DNA from: Pseudomonas sp. B21-028
GTDB lineage: Bacteria > Pseudomonadota > Gammaproteobacteria > Pseudomonadales > Pseudomonadaceae
DNA length: 64,000 bases
Direction: 5' to 3'
Assembly: GCF_024749045.1 (NCBI RefSeq)
Contig: NZ_CP087184.1
Location: forward strand, 5,332,001 to 5,396,000
Of this stretch, positions 1 through 8,790 are shown one piece after another. Position 1 is the stretch's first letter. Every line of letters begins with the position of its first letter. The notes under the pieces are model-generated. The model was not told where the DNA came from. It worked only from the letters and a program-made list of their open reading frames with translations, and did no database searches. A program made the translations under genes and the position numbers.

Positions 1-507
1 GGCATGGGCCAGATCGACTGCCCGCTCGCTGGCATTGCGCTCGCGCCCCCACAGGTCCAGCGCATAGCTCAGGCCCAGGCCGGCATCGTTGTCCCACGTG
101 GTGGTGTCGGCCAGTTCGCCAGGGCCGTAGAACTGATCGGTGGGCCAGTTGTGACGCTTGAGGGTCGCCTGGCCATTGACCTGCGGCGACTCGGCCGCCT
201 CGGCAACGCCGGCCATGGCCTTGGCCTGGCGCACCCGGGCGGCGGCCAGGGCCAGGCTCGGGCTGTCCTGCACAGCCAGGTCGATCCAGCGGTCCAGCTG
301 CGGGTCGCCATAGGCCTTCCACCACTGGCGACTGGGCCAGTGGGCATCGCGGGCGGCCTCGCGGATCGCTTCATCGGTGGCCAGTCGATTGGCTGACAAC
401 GCCTCGCCCTGGGGTGCGATCCCTCCCGTCCCGATGCAAGCGCAGAGGGTCAACGATAAAGCCCAAACACTGAGAGTCTTCAGCTCTCTGCTGATGCGAG
501 GCGGCAC
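1..507 (-). CDS. Efflux outer-membrane factor lipoprotein (NodT/OprM type), 5' part only
   Basis: This is the outer-membrane channel subunit of a tripartite efflux pump, the TolC-like tunnel onto which an adaptor and inner-membrane pump dock. Only the first 169 codons lie in the window and the gene continues past the left edge. The N-terminus has basic residues, a hydrophobic stretch (about residues 12-23) and a Leu-Cys-Ala-Cys lipobox that points to lipidation at Cys24. The following WWKAYGDPQLDRW segment and the L-A-x-A-R-x-R-x-A motif are typical of the OMF family start. I chose the GTG at 507 because no ATG is available and AGGAAT lies about 10 nt upstream. The gene is divergent from the LysR gene at 836, a common arrangement for AaeAB/FUSC-type aromatic-acid efflux operons. 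The partner pump genes would lie outside the window, so the substrate is unknown. Confidence 0.8.
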   Translation of the reverse strand, partial: MPPRISRELKTLSVWALSLTLCACIGTGGIAPQGEALSANRLATDEAIREAARDAHWPSRQWWKAYGDPQLDRWIDLAVQDSPSLALAAARVRQAKAMAGVAEAAESPQVNGQATLKRHNWPTDQFYGPGELADTTTWDNDAGLGLSYALDLWGRERNASERAVDLAHA

Positions 508-571
508 TTGCGCAAGATTCCTGGGAGAGGGACAGGGAAAAGCAACGAGCGTGCATGCCGGTTACGCGACC

Positions 572-657
572 TGTGGGAGCGAGCCTGCTCGCGAAGGCGT
601 CATCCGCCTTATCGCCGGCAACTGACCCAACTCCTCGCGAGCAGGCTCGCTCCCACA
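572..657. repeat. REPIN (paired inverted REP sequences), GTGGGAGCGAGC family
   Basis: Two copies of a 23-bp REP unit (572-594 and 635-657) face each other around a 40-bp spacer, so the whole can fold into a long hairpin. The same unit recurs at 36059, 42773, 45161 and 61850. It lies in the 328-bp gap (508-835) between the divergent efflux channel and LysR genes. The rest of that gap must hold both promoters, but I cannot place a convincing LysR box by eye. Confidence 0.9.
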
Positions 658-835
658 TGAGGTCCGTGCCAGACAGCCCGCCCCTACAACGGCCGCAATT
701 CTAGGCACCCATCCAAACGGCGATAAGCCGATCTTTCTGCGAATCTTTGTTACCGTAAACGCGATAATCCGTAAGTCGGATCCCGTAGCACCGTAACTTC
801 ATGTCACAATTTGCCATCGCCCCAGAGAGCCTTTC

Positions 836-1804
836 ATGGACACCTTGCAAAACATGCGCGCGTTCTGTTCTGTTGCCGAAGCCGGCAGTTTCACCGCCGC
901 CGCCGTGCAGCTCGACACCACGACAGCCAACGTCTCGCGTGCGGTTTCCAACCTGGAAGCACATCTGCAAACCCGCCTGCTCAACCGCACCACCCGCCGC
1001 ATTGCCCTGACCGAAGCCGGCAAACGCTATCTGTTGCGTTGCGAACAGATCCTGGCCTATGTCGAAGAAGCAGAAGCCGAGGCCAGCGACGCCCATGCCC
1101 GACCGGCCGGGCAATTGAAGGTCCATACCATGACCGGTATCGGTCAGCATTTCGTGATCGACGCCATCGCGCGCTATCGCAAGACCCACCCGGACGTGAC
1201 TTTCGACCTGACCCTGGCCAACCGCGTGCCGGACATCCTGGACGAGGGTTACGACGTTTCCATCGTGCTGGCCAGCGAACTACCGGACTCGGGCTTCGTT
1301 TCCCAGCGCCTGGGCATCACCTACAGCATCGTCTGCGCGTCACCCGCCTACGTGAAGGCCAACGGTTGCCCACAGAAGCCCGGCGAACTGCTCAACCACG
1401 CCTGCCTGCGCCTGGTCAGCCCGGTCATTCCGCTGGAGAAATGGGTGTTCGACGGCCCCGAAGGCCAGGAAATGGTCACCATCAGCCAGTCACCTTTCCT
1501 GGTGAACTCCGCCGACGCGATGAAAACCGCGATCATCAGCGGCATGGGCGTGGGTGTATTGCCGGTTTATGCAGCCATCGAAGGCCTGCGCAACGGCACG
1601 CTGGTGCGGGTAATGCCCAATTACCGTTCCCAGGAATTGAATCTCTACGCCATCTACCCTTCACGCCAGTACCTGGATGCGAAGATCAAGACCTGGGTCG
1701 AGTATCTGCGAGGTTCGCTGCCGGAAATCCTGACAGCGCACCAGGCCGAGCTGACGGCGTATGAGTTGAGCGGAAGCCTGGCGGGCGCGCGAGTCGCGAA
1801 TTGA
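836..1804 (+). CDS. LysR-family transcriptional regulator
   Basis: This 322-residue protein has the length and layout of the LysR family. A winged helix-turn-helix occupies residues 1-60, with the recognition region near GSFTAAAVQLDTTTANVSR and the usual R-A-V-S-N-L-E helix. A two-lobe effector-binding domain covers about residues 90-300. The start is the ATG at 836, which opens with the family's D-T-L-Q-N-M-R sequence. The gene is transcribed away from the truncated efflux channel gene. Divergent LysR regulators usually control the facing operon, so it probably governs that pump in response to a small aromatic or organic-acid ligand. That role is inferred from position only. Confidence 0.88.
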   Translation: MDTLQNMRAFCSVAEAGSFTAAAVQLDTTTANVSRAVSNLEAHLQTRLLNRTTRRIALTEAGKRYLLRCEQILAYVEEAEAEASDAHARPAGQLKVHTMTGIGQHFVIDAIARYRKTHPDVTFDLTLANRVPDILDEGYDVSIVLASELPDSGFVSQRLGITYSIVCASPAYVKANGCPQKPGELLNHACLRLVSPVIPLEKWVFDGPEGQEMVTISQSPFLVNSADAMKTAIISGMGVGVLPVYAAIEGLRNGTLVRVMPNYRSQELNLYAIYPSRQYLDAKIKTWVEYLRGSLPEILTAHQAELTAYELSGSLAGARVAN

Positions 1805-1834
1805 AATCGCCGCTCCTGTATCGAGGAACGACCT

Positions 1835-2065
1835 TCAGCGCTTGCCCATCGAACGACGCGTGCCGGGAGGCGCGGCACCCGGGGACTTGGTGTGACCATC
1901 CTTCACGCCGTTCTTGTACCACGGCAATTGTCCTGCCCCTTTGGCCGTGGCCAGTTCACCGGGCTTGAAGGGAAATTTGAAGGCCGGGATCGCCGCTTTG
2001 CCGCTCTCGGCGCTGGAAACATCGCCGTCAGGCAGGTCGGCCGGTTCGCCGTTAGGGGAAGTCAT
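1835..2065 (-). CDS. Small conserved-looking hypothetical protein (76 aa)
   Basis: This short basic protein has no signal peptide or membrane segment. Its C-terminal half is Gly/Pro/Lys rich, with FPFKPGELATAKGAGQLPWY followed by a tail ending PPGTRRSMGKR. I recognise the general pattern as one seen in Pseudomonas hypothetical proteins but know no function. The ATG at 2065 is preferred; an in-frame GTG at 2080 would add five residues, and neither has a strong ribosome-binding site. The gene converges on the LysR gene with 30 bp between them and no clear terminator. The 2066-2348 gap upstream contains a short hairpin (2101) and the pump promoter region. Confidence 0.55.
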   Translation of the reverse strand: MTSPNGEPADLPDGDVSSAESGKAAIPAFKFPFKPGELATAKGAGQLPWYKNGVKDGHTKSPGAAPPGTRRSMGKR

Positions 2066-2100
2066 GTAAATGCCGTTCACTCAAGGTAGGCCATCTATCC

Positions 2101-2127
2101 GTGGCGAGGGCGCTTGGTCCTCGCCAC
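2101..2127. repeat. Short palindrome, GTGGCGAGG family
   Basis: A perfect 9-bp inverted repeat (2101-2109 and 2119-2127) around a 9-nt loop. The arms match the second repeat family in this window, the GTGGCGAGGGG palindromes at 10330, 10924 and 58877. It has no T-run, so it is better read as a degenerate REP-like element than a terminator. Confidence 0.6.
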
Positions 2128-2247
2128 ACTGTGTGCAAGTCGGGCTTGGAGGGAGGCGCGACAGGCGCCAGTATACCCGCCCGCTGCCGCAACGTATCGG
2201 GCAGATTCAACCTGGCGGACCAACCGTCCGACAGTAACTCAGGACAA

Positions 2248-2267
2248 AACTGACAAACCTGTCAGTT
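2248..2267. promoter_or_regulatory. Palindromic operator candidate, CusR/CopR-box-like
   Basis: A perfect palindrome with 8-bp arms (2248-2255 and 2260-2267) and a 4-nt centre, reading TGACAA-AC-CTGTCA in its core. The E. coli CusR box, as I recall it, is TGACAA-NN-TTGTCA, which this matches at 11 of 12 defined positions. It lies about 80 bp upstream of the adaptor gene, just before an AT-rich TATATAAG stretch at 2299 that could be part of a promoter. The operon encodes a CopR/CusR-type response regulator at 6627, so autoregulation through this site is a reasonable inference. Confidence 0.6.
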
Positions 2268-2348
2268 AGCCGTCACCTTCCTGACCGTCTCGCAACGCTA
2301 TATAAGAATCCTGTAAATCCCTTCGTCCCGGCCCGGCGTCCCACATCC

Positions 2349-3506
2349 ATGCACACCCAGAAAAGAACCGTCCTGCTCGTCGCGCTATTGGCCGCCCTGG
2401 CGGCCTTCGCCCTCTGGTTCCTCATGAAGCCCATCGCCGCCAAGCCAGGGGTGCCTGCCGCCGTTCCGGTGCGGGTCGTCAGCGTGGAGCAGAAGGATGT
2501 ACCGCGCTTCGCCAGCGGCATCGGTACGGTGCTGTCACTGCACAGCGTGGTGATCCGTCCGCAGATCGACGGCATTCTCACCCGATTGCTGGTCAAGGAA
2601 GGGCAACGGGTGAGCAAGGGCGACCTGCTGGCGACCATCGACGATCGCTCCATTCGCGCCAGCCTCGACCAGGCCCGGGCCCAGCTTGGCGAAAGCCAGG
2701 CGCAACTGGCGGTGGCCCAGGTCAATCTCAAGCGTTACAAATTGCTGAGCGTCGATGATGGCGTCTCGAAGCAGACCTACGATCAGCAACAGGCCCTGGT
2801 CAATCAGCTCAAGGCCACTGCCCAGGGCAACCAGGCGGCCATTGACGCCGCACAGGTGCAGTTGTCCTACACCCAGATCCGCTCCCCGGTGACCGGTCGC
2901 GTCGGCATCCGCAACGTGGACGAAGGCAACTTCCTGCGCACCAGCGATACCGAAGGCCTGTTCACCGTGACCCAGATCGACCCGATTGCGGTGGAGTTTT
3001 CCTTGCCCCAGCAGATGCTGCCCACCTTGCAACGGCTGATCGCCGCGCCCGAACAGGCGTTGGTCAAGGCCTACATCGGCGCCGATGGCACGGCCGGGGA
3101 AATGCTTGGCGAAGGCCGGCTGAGCCTCATCGACAACCAGATCAACCCCAACACCGGCACCCTGCGGGCCAAGGCCGAGTTCAACAACGCCGGGCAAAGG
3201 CTGTGGCCCGGGCAACTGGTCACGCTGAAAATCCAGACCGCCCTCGACACGGGTGTCCTGGTGGTTTCGCCGACCGTGGTCCAGCGCGGACTGGACCAGC
3301 ACTTCGTCTACCGGGTCAAGGGAGACAAGGTCGAGAGCGTACCGGTGGAAATGGTTTACCAGGACAGCGGCATGCAGATCATCAAGGGGGTGAACGCCGG
3401 TGATCAACTGGTGAGTGACGGCCAGTCACGCCTCAGGCCGGGGGCCCGTGTCCAGGTGCTCACTGCCCCACTGGCCCTCGCCAAGACCACGGAGCCGCAG
3501 CCATGA
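2349..3506 (+). CDS. RND efflux periplasmic adaptor (HlyD family, MexM-like)
   Basis: This 385-residue membrane-fusion protein would connect the inner-membrane pump encoded next to it with an outer-membrane channel. Residues 7-26 form a single hydrophobic N-terminal anchor. A barrel-sandwich/lipoyl half-motif follows (IRPQIDGILTRLLVKEGQ, about 75-92), then a coiled-coil hairpin rich in Gln and Ala (about 110-165), the second lipoyl half (IRSPVTGRVGIRNVDEG) and a beta-barrel domain. The stop overlaps the pump start in an ATGA, so the two are translationally coupled. With the downstream two-component genes the layout matches, from memory, P. aeruginosa mexM-mexN. No outer-membrane channel is encoded here, so it probably borrows an OprM-type channel. 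Confidence 0.88.
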   Translation: MHTQKRTVLLVALLAALAAFALWFLMKPIAAKPGVPAAVPVRVVSVEQKDVPRFASGIGTVLSLHSVVIRPQIDGILTRLLVKEGQRVSKGDLLATIDDRSIRASLDQARAQLGESQAQLAVAQVNLKRYKLLSVDDGVSKQTYDQQQALVNQLKATAQGNQAAIDAAQVQLSYTQIRSPVTGRVGIRNVDEGNFLRTSDTEGLFTVTQIDPIAVEFSLPQQMLPTLQRLIAAPEQALVKAYIGADGTAGEMLGEGRLSLIDNQINPNTGTLRAKAEFNNAGQRLWPGQLVTLKIQTALDTGVLVVSPTVVQRGLDQHFVYRVKGDKVESVPVEMVYQDSGMQIIKGVNAGDQLVSDGQSRLRPGARVQVLTAPLALAKTTEPQP

Positions 3507-6500
3507 AGGGTCGCGGCTCGATTTCGGCGTGGTGCATCGACCACCCCGTCGCCACGGTGCTGCTGACGTTCGCCCTGATACTGCTGGGGAGTATCGCCTT
3601 CCCTCGCCTGCCCGTCGCCCCCTTGCCGGAGGCGGAGTTCCCGACGATCCAGGTCAGGGCCCAACTACCCGGCGCCAGCCCCGAAACCATGGCCTCCTCG
3701 GTGGCTACGCCGCTGGAAGTGCAGTTCAGCGCGATCCCCGGCATCACTCAGATGACGTCCAGCAGCGCCCTGGGCTCGACCAACCTGACCCTGCAATTCA
3801 GCCTCGACAAGAGCATCGACACCGCCGCCCAGGAAGTGCAGGCAGCCATCAATACCGCCGCCGGCAAACTGCCCGGCGACATGCCGAACCTGCCCACCTG
3901 GCGCAAGGTCAACCCCGCCGACAGCCCGGTGCTGATCCTCAGTATCAGTTCCAGCCTGATGCCCGGCACCGAACTGAGCGACTACGTCGAAACGCTGCTT
4001 GCCCGTCAGATCAGCCAGATCGACGGCGTAGGCCAAGTCTACATCTCCGGTCAACAACGCCCGGCGATCCGGGTCCAGGCCTCCGCCGACCGTCTCGCCG
4101 CCATCGGCCTGACCCTGGCCGACATCCGCACCACGCTCCAGCAGGCCAGCCTCAACCTGGCCAAGGGCGCGCTGTACGGCGACTCGAGCATCTCGACCTT
4201 GTCCACCAACGATCAATTGTTCCAGCCGGAGGAATACGGCGACCTGATCGTGTCCTACAAAAATGGAGCACCAGTGCACCTCAAGGACATCGCCAAGGTG
4301 GTCAATGGCTCGGAAAACGCCTACGTCCAGGCCTGGTCCGATAACGAGCCTGGGCTCAACCTGGTGATCTTCCGGCAGCCCGGGGCGAACATCGTTGAAA
4401 CCGTCGACCGCATCCAGGCGGCGCTGCCCACCCTGGAAGCCATGTTGCCCGCCGCGGTACAGGTCAAGGTGCTGATCGACCGCACCCAGACCATCCGCGC
4501 CTCGCTGCACGAAGTGGAGATCACCCTGCTGATCGCCGTGCTGCTGGTGGTGGCGGTCATGGCGTTGTTCCTGCGCCAGCTCTCGGCGACGCTGATCGTT
4601 TCGGCCGTGCTGGGGGTGTCCCTGACCGCGAGCTTCGCCCTGATGTACGTGATGGGCTTCAGTCTGAACAACCTGACCCTGGTGGCCATCGTCATCTCGG
4701 TGGGCTTTGTGGTGGACGACGCGATCGTGGTGGTGGAGAACATCCACCGGCATCTGGAGGCCGGTGACGGCATGCGCGAGGCGGCGATCAAGGGCGTCGG
4801 CGAAATCGGCTTCACGGTGGTGTCCATCAGTTTCTCCCTGATCGCCGCGTTCATTCCGTTGCTGTTCATGGGCGGCGTGGTCGGGCGACTGTTCAAGGAG
4901 TTCGCCTTGACCGCCACCTCGACCATCCTGATTTCCGTGGTGGTGTCCCTGACCCTGGCGCCAACCCTGGCAGCGCTGTTCATGCGCGCCCCGGTGCATC
5001 ATGCCCACCGAGGTCCGGGCTTTGGCGAACGGCTGCTGGGCGGCTATGAAAAGGGCTTGCGCAAGGCGCTGGCCCATCAAAAGCTGATGATCGGTATGTT
5101 TGGCCTGACCCTGGCACTGGCGGTGACAGGCTATGTGTTCATCCCCAAGGGGTTCTTTCCGGTACAGGACACCGGCCTGGTGCTGGGCACCAGCGAAGCG
5201 GCCGCCGATGTGTCGTTCCCGGACATGGTGGCCAAGCACAAGGCCCTGGCCGAAATCGTCGCCGCCGACCCGGCGGTGCAGACGTTCTCCCACTCCGTCG
5301 GCGTCTCGGGCAGCAACCAGACCATCGCCAGCGGCCGTTTCTGGATCGCCCTCAAGCCCCAGGACGAGCGCGACGTCACGGCCAGCGGCTTCATCGACCG
5401 GATCCGTCCCAAGCTGCAGAAAATTCCTGGCGTGGTGCTGTACCTCAGGGCCGGGCAGGACATCAACCTCAGTTCCGGTCCCAGTCGCGCTCAGTACCAG
5501 TATGTCCTCAAGAGCAACGACGGCCCTACCCTCAACACCTGGACCCAGAAACTCACCGAAAGGCTGCGCGGCAACCCGGCGTTCCGAGACATCTCCAACG
5601 ACCTGCAACCGGGCGGCAGCATTACCCACATCAACATCGACCGCAGCGCGGCGGCACGCTTCGGCCTGACCGCCAGCGACGTCGACCAGGCGCTGTACGA
5701 TGCCTTCGGACAGCGGCAGATCAACGAATTCCAGACAGAGACCAACCAGTACACCGTGATCCTGGAACTCGACACCCGGCAACGTGGCAAGGCCGAAAGC
5801 CTGGCCTACTTCTACCTGCGCTCGCCCCTGAGCGGGGAAATGGTGCCGCTCTCGGCCCTGGCCCGCTTCGATCCCCCCACCAACGGCCCGCTGTCCATTG
5901 CCCATGACGGCATGTTCCCCGCCGCTAACCTGTCGTTCAACCTGGCACCAGGCGTGGCGCTGGGGGATGCGGTGCGCATACTCGACCAGGCGAAGAACGA
6001 GATCGGCATGCCGGCCGCCATCAGCGGCAACTTCCAGGGCGCGGCGCAGGCGTTCCAGAGCTCCCTGGCCAACCAGCCGTGGCTGATCCTTGCCGCGCTG
6101 GTGGCGGTGTATATCATCCTCGGCGTGCTCTACGAGAGCTTCGTGCATCCGCTGACCATCATCTCCACCCTGCCCTCTGCCGGCCTTGGTGCGCTGATCA
6201 TGCTTTGGCTGTTGGGCCAGGACTTCTCGATCATGGCGCTGATCGGGCTGGTGCTGCTGATCGGGATCGTCAAGAAGAACGGCATCCTGATGATCGACTT
6301 CGCCCTCGACGCGCAGCGCAATGGCGGGCTGACTCCGCAAGAGGCGATCTTCCAGGCCGGCATGACCCGGTTCCGCCCGATCATCATGACCACCCTGGCC
6401 GCCCTGCTCGGCGCCCTGCCGCTGATGCTTGGCCATGGCCCTGGCGCGGAGTTGCGCCAGCCCCTGGGCATTGCGGTAGTCGGCGGCCTGCTGGTGAGCC

Positions 6501-6616
6501 AGGCGCTGACGTTGTTCACCACACCGGTCATATACTTGTGGCTCGAGCGCTTGTTCCATCGGCCCGCCCATCATTCCGGGCCTGCGCCAGCTACGGCGCT
6601 GGCGACTACAGACTGA
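3503..6616 (+). CDS. RND multidrug efflux permease, HAE1 type (MexN-like)
   Basis: This is the proton-driven inner-membrane pump of the tripartite system. Its 1037 residues equal the usual length for the family. A transmembrane helix at residues 13-32 and a large periplasmic loop are followed by helices with the proton-relay pair Asp405-Asp406 inside GFVVDDAIVVVENI, the AcrB D407/D408 equivalent. This is the hydrophobe/amphiphile (HAE1) signature rather than the heavy-metal (HME) one. The second half repeats the plan, with GIVKKNGILMIDFA near the end. It overlaps the adaptor by 4 bp and is followed 10 bp later by the response regulator. Likely substrates are amphiphilic antibiotics or detergents, but specificity cannot be read from the sequence. 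Confidence 0.92.
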   Translation: MKGRGSISAWCIDHPVATVLLTFALILLGSIAFPRLPVAPLPEAEFPTIQVRAQLPGASPETMASSVATPLEVQFSAIPGITQMTSSSALGSTNLTLQFSLDKSIDTAAQEVQAAINTAAGKLPGDMPNLPTWRKVNPADSPVLILSISSSLMPGTELSDYVETLLARQISQIDGVGQVYISGQQRPAIRVQASADRLAAIGLTLADIRTTLQQASLNLAKGALYGDSSISTLSTNDQLFQPEEYGDLIVSYKNGAPVHLKDIAKVVNGSENAYVQAWSDNEPGLNLVIFRQPGANIVETVDRIQAALPTLEAMLPAAVQVKVLIDRTQTIRASLHEVEITLLIAVLLVVAVMALFLRQLSATLIVSAVLGVSLTASFALMYVMGFSLNNLTLVAIVISVGFVVDDAIVVVENIHRHLEAGDGMREAAIKGVGEIGFTVVSISFSLIAAFIPLLFMGGVVGRLFKEFALTATSTILISVVVSLTLAPTLAALFMRAPVHHAHRGPGFGERLLGGYEKGLRKALAHQKLMIGMFGLTLALAVTGYVFIPKGFFPVQDTGLVLGTSEAAADVSFPDMVAKHKALAEIVAADPAVQTFSHSVGVSGSNQTIASGRFWIALKPQDERDVTASGFIDRIRPKLQKIPGVVLYLRAGQDINLSSGPSRAQYQYVLKSNDGPTLNTWTQKLTERLRGNPAFRDISNDLQPGGSITHINIDRSAAARFGLTASDVDQALYDAFGQRQINEFQTETNQYTVILELDTRQRGKAESLAYFYLRSPLSGEMVPLSALARFDPPTNGPLSIAHDGMFPAANLSFNLAPGVALGDAVRILDQAKNEIGMPAAISGNFQGAAQAFQSSLANQPWLILAALVAVYIILGVLYESFVHPLTIISTLPSAGLGALIMLWLLGQDFSIMALIGLVLLIGIVKKNGILMIDFALDAQRNGGLTPQEAIFQAGMTRFRPIIMTTLAALLGALPLMLGHGPGAELRQPLGIAVVGGLLVSQALTLFTTPVIYLWLERLFHRPAHHSGPAPATALATTD

Positions 6617-6626
6617 GGCGGGGCCA

Positions 6627-7301
6627 ATGCGCGTTCTGATCATCGAAGACGAAGAAAAAACCGCGGATTACCTGCATCGTGGCCTGACGGAACAGGGCTA
6701 CATCGTGGATGTGGCCCCCGATGGTGTCGAAGGGCTGCACCTGGCCCTGGAAAGCGAATATGCGGTGATCGTGCTCGACGTGATGCTGCCGGGCCTGGAC
6801 GGCTTCGGCGTGCTGCGTGCCCTGCGCGCCCGCAAGCAGACACCAGTGATCATGCTCACGGCCCGGGAACGGGTCGAAGACCGGGTCAAGGGTTTGCGCG
6901 ACGGCGCCGACGATTACCTGGGCAAGCCGTTCTCCTTCCTGGAATTGGTGGCCCGCCTGCAAGCCCTGACCCGTCGCAGCGGCGGCCATGAGCCGATGCA
7001 GGTGAGCATCGCCGACCTGTGGATCGACCTGATCAGCCGCAAGGCCACCCGCGCCGGCCAACGCCTGGATTTGACGGCCAAGGAGTTCTCGCTGCTCAGT
7101 GTCCTCGCCCGCCGCCAGGGTGAAATCCTCTCCAAGACCGCCATCGCCGAAATGGTCTGGGACATCAATTTCGACAGCGACGCCAATGTCGTGGAGGTGG
7201 CGATCAAACGCCTGCGGGCCAAGCTTGACGGGCCGTTCGAACAGAAGTTGCTGCATACCATCCGCGGGATGGGCTATGTGCTGGAAAGTCGCAGTGAGTA
7301 A
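6627..7301 (+). CDS. OmpR/PhoB-type response regulator (CopR/CusR-like)
   Basis: A 224-residue two-domain regulator. The receiver domain (1-120) has the acidic pair Glu7/Asp8, the phospho-acceptor Asp51 in VLDVMLPG, a switch Thr in MLTARE and Lys in GKPF. The C-terminal winged helix (about 125-222) carries LTAKEFSLLSVLARR and the terminal RGMGYVLE. Sequence style and partner kinase place it with metal-type regulators (CopR, CusR, CzcR). It follows the pump by 10 bp and its stop overlaps the kinase start, so it is part of the same transcript. The CusR-like palindrome at 2248 is its probable target. The pump, however, is of the drug-exporting type, so the inducing signal is open. Confidence 0.92.
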   Translation: MRVLIIEDEEKTADYLHRGLTEQGYIVDVAPDGVEGLHLALESEYAVIVLDVMLPGLDGFGVLRALRARKQTPVIMLTARERVEDRVKGLRDGADDYLGKPFSFLELVARLQALTRRSGGHEPMQVSIADLWIDLISRKATRAGQRLDLTAKEFSLLSVLARRQGEILSKTAIAEMVWDINFDSDANVVEVAIKRLRAKLDGPFEQKLLHTIRGMGYVLESRSE

Positions 7302-8655
7302 CAGTATCGCGCTACGCCTCAGCGGCCTGTTCACCCTGGTCGCCGCGCTGGTGTTCCTGTTGATCGGCGGTGCCTTGTACCAGCAGGTCGAAAAAGGCCT
7401 CGGCCTGTTGCCCGAAGCCGAACTCGACGCCCGCTACAGCGTCCTCGAATCCACCGTGGGCCGTTACGGTACGCCCGAGCACTGGGTGAAGATCCACAAC
7501 AAGTTGCACTTGCTGGGCGAGGAAGACAAGCGCATCCACTTCTGGATCGTCAGCGGTGATCCACACTTCGAATATGGCGATCCCGACCCGCAGATCCGCG
7601 CCTTCACTCAAGGGCCACTGGGTAAACGCGACCTGCAATTGCCCAACCGCCACTACCCGATGAAAGTGCTGGTGAGCCAGTTTCCGGCCAAGGACCAGCG
7701 ACCGCCGCTGCGCTTCATGATCGGCATCGACACCGAGACGTTCTACCAGACCCAGCATCGTCTGCTGGTGGCCTTGGTGAGCCTGGCGATTGTCGGGGTG
7801 TTGCTCGCCTCCCTGCTGGGCTACTGGGTGGCGCATATCGGCCTCAAACCACTGATCAAATTGTCCGATGAAGCCCGGCGCCTGACCCCTCCGCGCCTGT
7901 CCGGGCGCCTACGGCTCTCGCCGTTGCCACCGGAGCTCAGCCAGTTCGTCAGTTCCTTTAACGCCACCCTCGACCGGGTCGAACAGGCCTACTCACGCCT
8001 GGAGTCGTTCAACGCCGATGTCGCCCATGAACTGCGCTCGCCCCTGACCAACCTCATCGGCCAGACCCAGGTGGCGTTGACCCGTGGCCGTTCGGCCGAG
8101 CATTATTTCGAAGTGCTGCAATCGAACCTCGAGGAACTGGAACGGCTGCGCTCGATCATCAACGACATGCTGTTCCTCGCCAGCGCCGACCAAGGCAACA
8201 AGGCCACCAAGCTGACCACCACGTCCCTGGCCGACGAAGTGGCCACCACCCTCGATTACCTGGACTTCATCCTCGAAGATGCCCAGGTCCAGGTGCGGGT
8301 CAGCGGCGACGCCCAGGCCAGCATCGAGATCGCTCATCTGCGCCGGGCGCTGATCAACCTGCTGAGCAACGCCGTACAGCACACCGCACCCGGACAGATT
8401 ATCGACGTGAGCATCGAAGCCCAGGCCGACCAGATCACCCTCGCCGTCACCAACCCTGGCGAACCCATTGCCAATGAACACCTGCCGCGACTGTTCGAAC
8501 GCTTCTACCGGGTCGATGCCTCTCGCAGCAACAGTGGGGCCAACCATGGGTTGGGGCTGGCCATCGTCAGGGCCATCGCCCTGATGCACGGTGGCGATGT
8601 CTTCGTGCGCAGTGACCGGGGTGCCAATACCTTCGGGATTCGTTTGCCGGCCTGA
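7294..8655 (+). CDS. Heavy-metal-type sensor histidine kinase
   Basis: This membrane sensor kinase of 453 residues should phosphorylate the regulator encoded just upstream. There is one transmembrane helix near residues 9-30, a periplasmic domain of about 135 residues, a second helix near 160-180, a HAMP linker and a HisKA domain with His245 in VAHELRSPLTNL. The ATPase domain has N, G1 and G2 boxes (LLSNAVQHT, NPGEPIANEHL, GLGLAIV). The GTG start at 7294 overlaps the regulator stop by 8 bp; longer in-frame extensions lie entirely within the regulator gene and are unlikely. It resembles the CusS/CopS group. The signal is unknown. Confidence 0.9.
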   Translation: MSNSIALRLSGLFTLVAALVFLLIGGALYQQVEKGLGLLPEAELDARYSVLESTVGRYGTPEHWVKIHNKLHLLGEEDKRIHFWIVSGDPHFEYGDPDPQIRAFTQGPLGKRDLQLPNRHYPMKVLVSQFPAKDQRPPLRFMIGIDTETFYQTQHRLLVALVSLAIVGVLLASLLGYWVAHIGLKPLIKLSDEARRLTPPRLSGRLRLSPLPPELSQFVSSFNATLDRVEQAYSRLESFNADVAHELRSPLTNLIGQTQVALTRGRSAEHYFEVLQSNLEELERLRSIINDMLFLASADQGNKATKLTTTSLADEVATTLDYLDFILEDAQVQVRVSGDAQASIEIAHLRRALINLLSNAVQHTAPGQIIDVSIEAQADQITLAVTNPGEPIANEHLPRLFERFYRVDASRSNSGANHGLGLAIVRAIALMHGGDVFVRSDRGANTFGIRLPA

Positions 8656-8790
8656 TCCCCGTACCGTTTTTTGCGCGAACACTGATTGCCCCCTCTCGCC
8701 GATCCAAGCACAATCAGCAAAAGGCCAGCATCTGGTGAATTGCCAGCTATGCTCCCTTCGGAATGGATCGACCCAATAGACATCGGAATC

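Noticed and set aside
3665..6643. Very long open frame (992 codons) on the strand opposite the RND pump
   Set aside because: It is antisense to a clearly recognisable pump. Its translation is low-complexity and rich in Gln, His, Arg and Gly, as expected from the mirror of high-GC codons.
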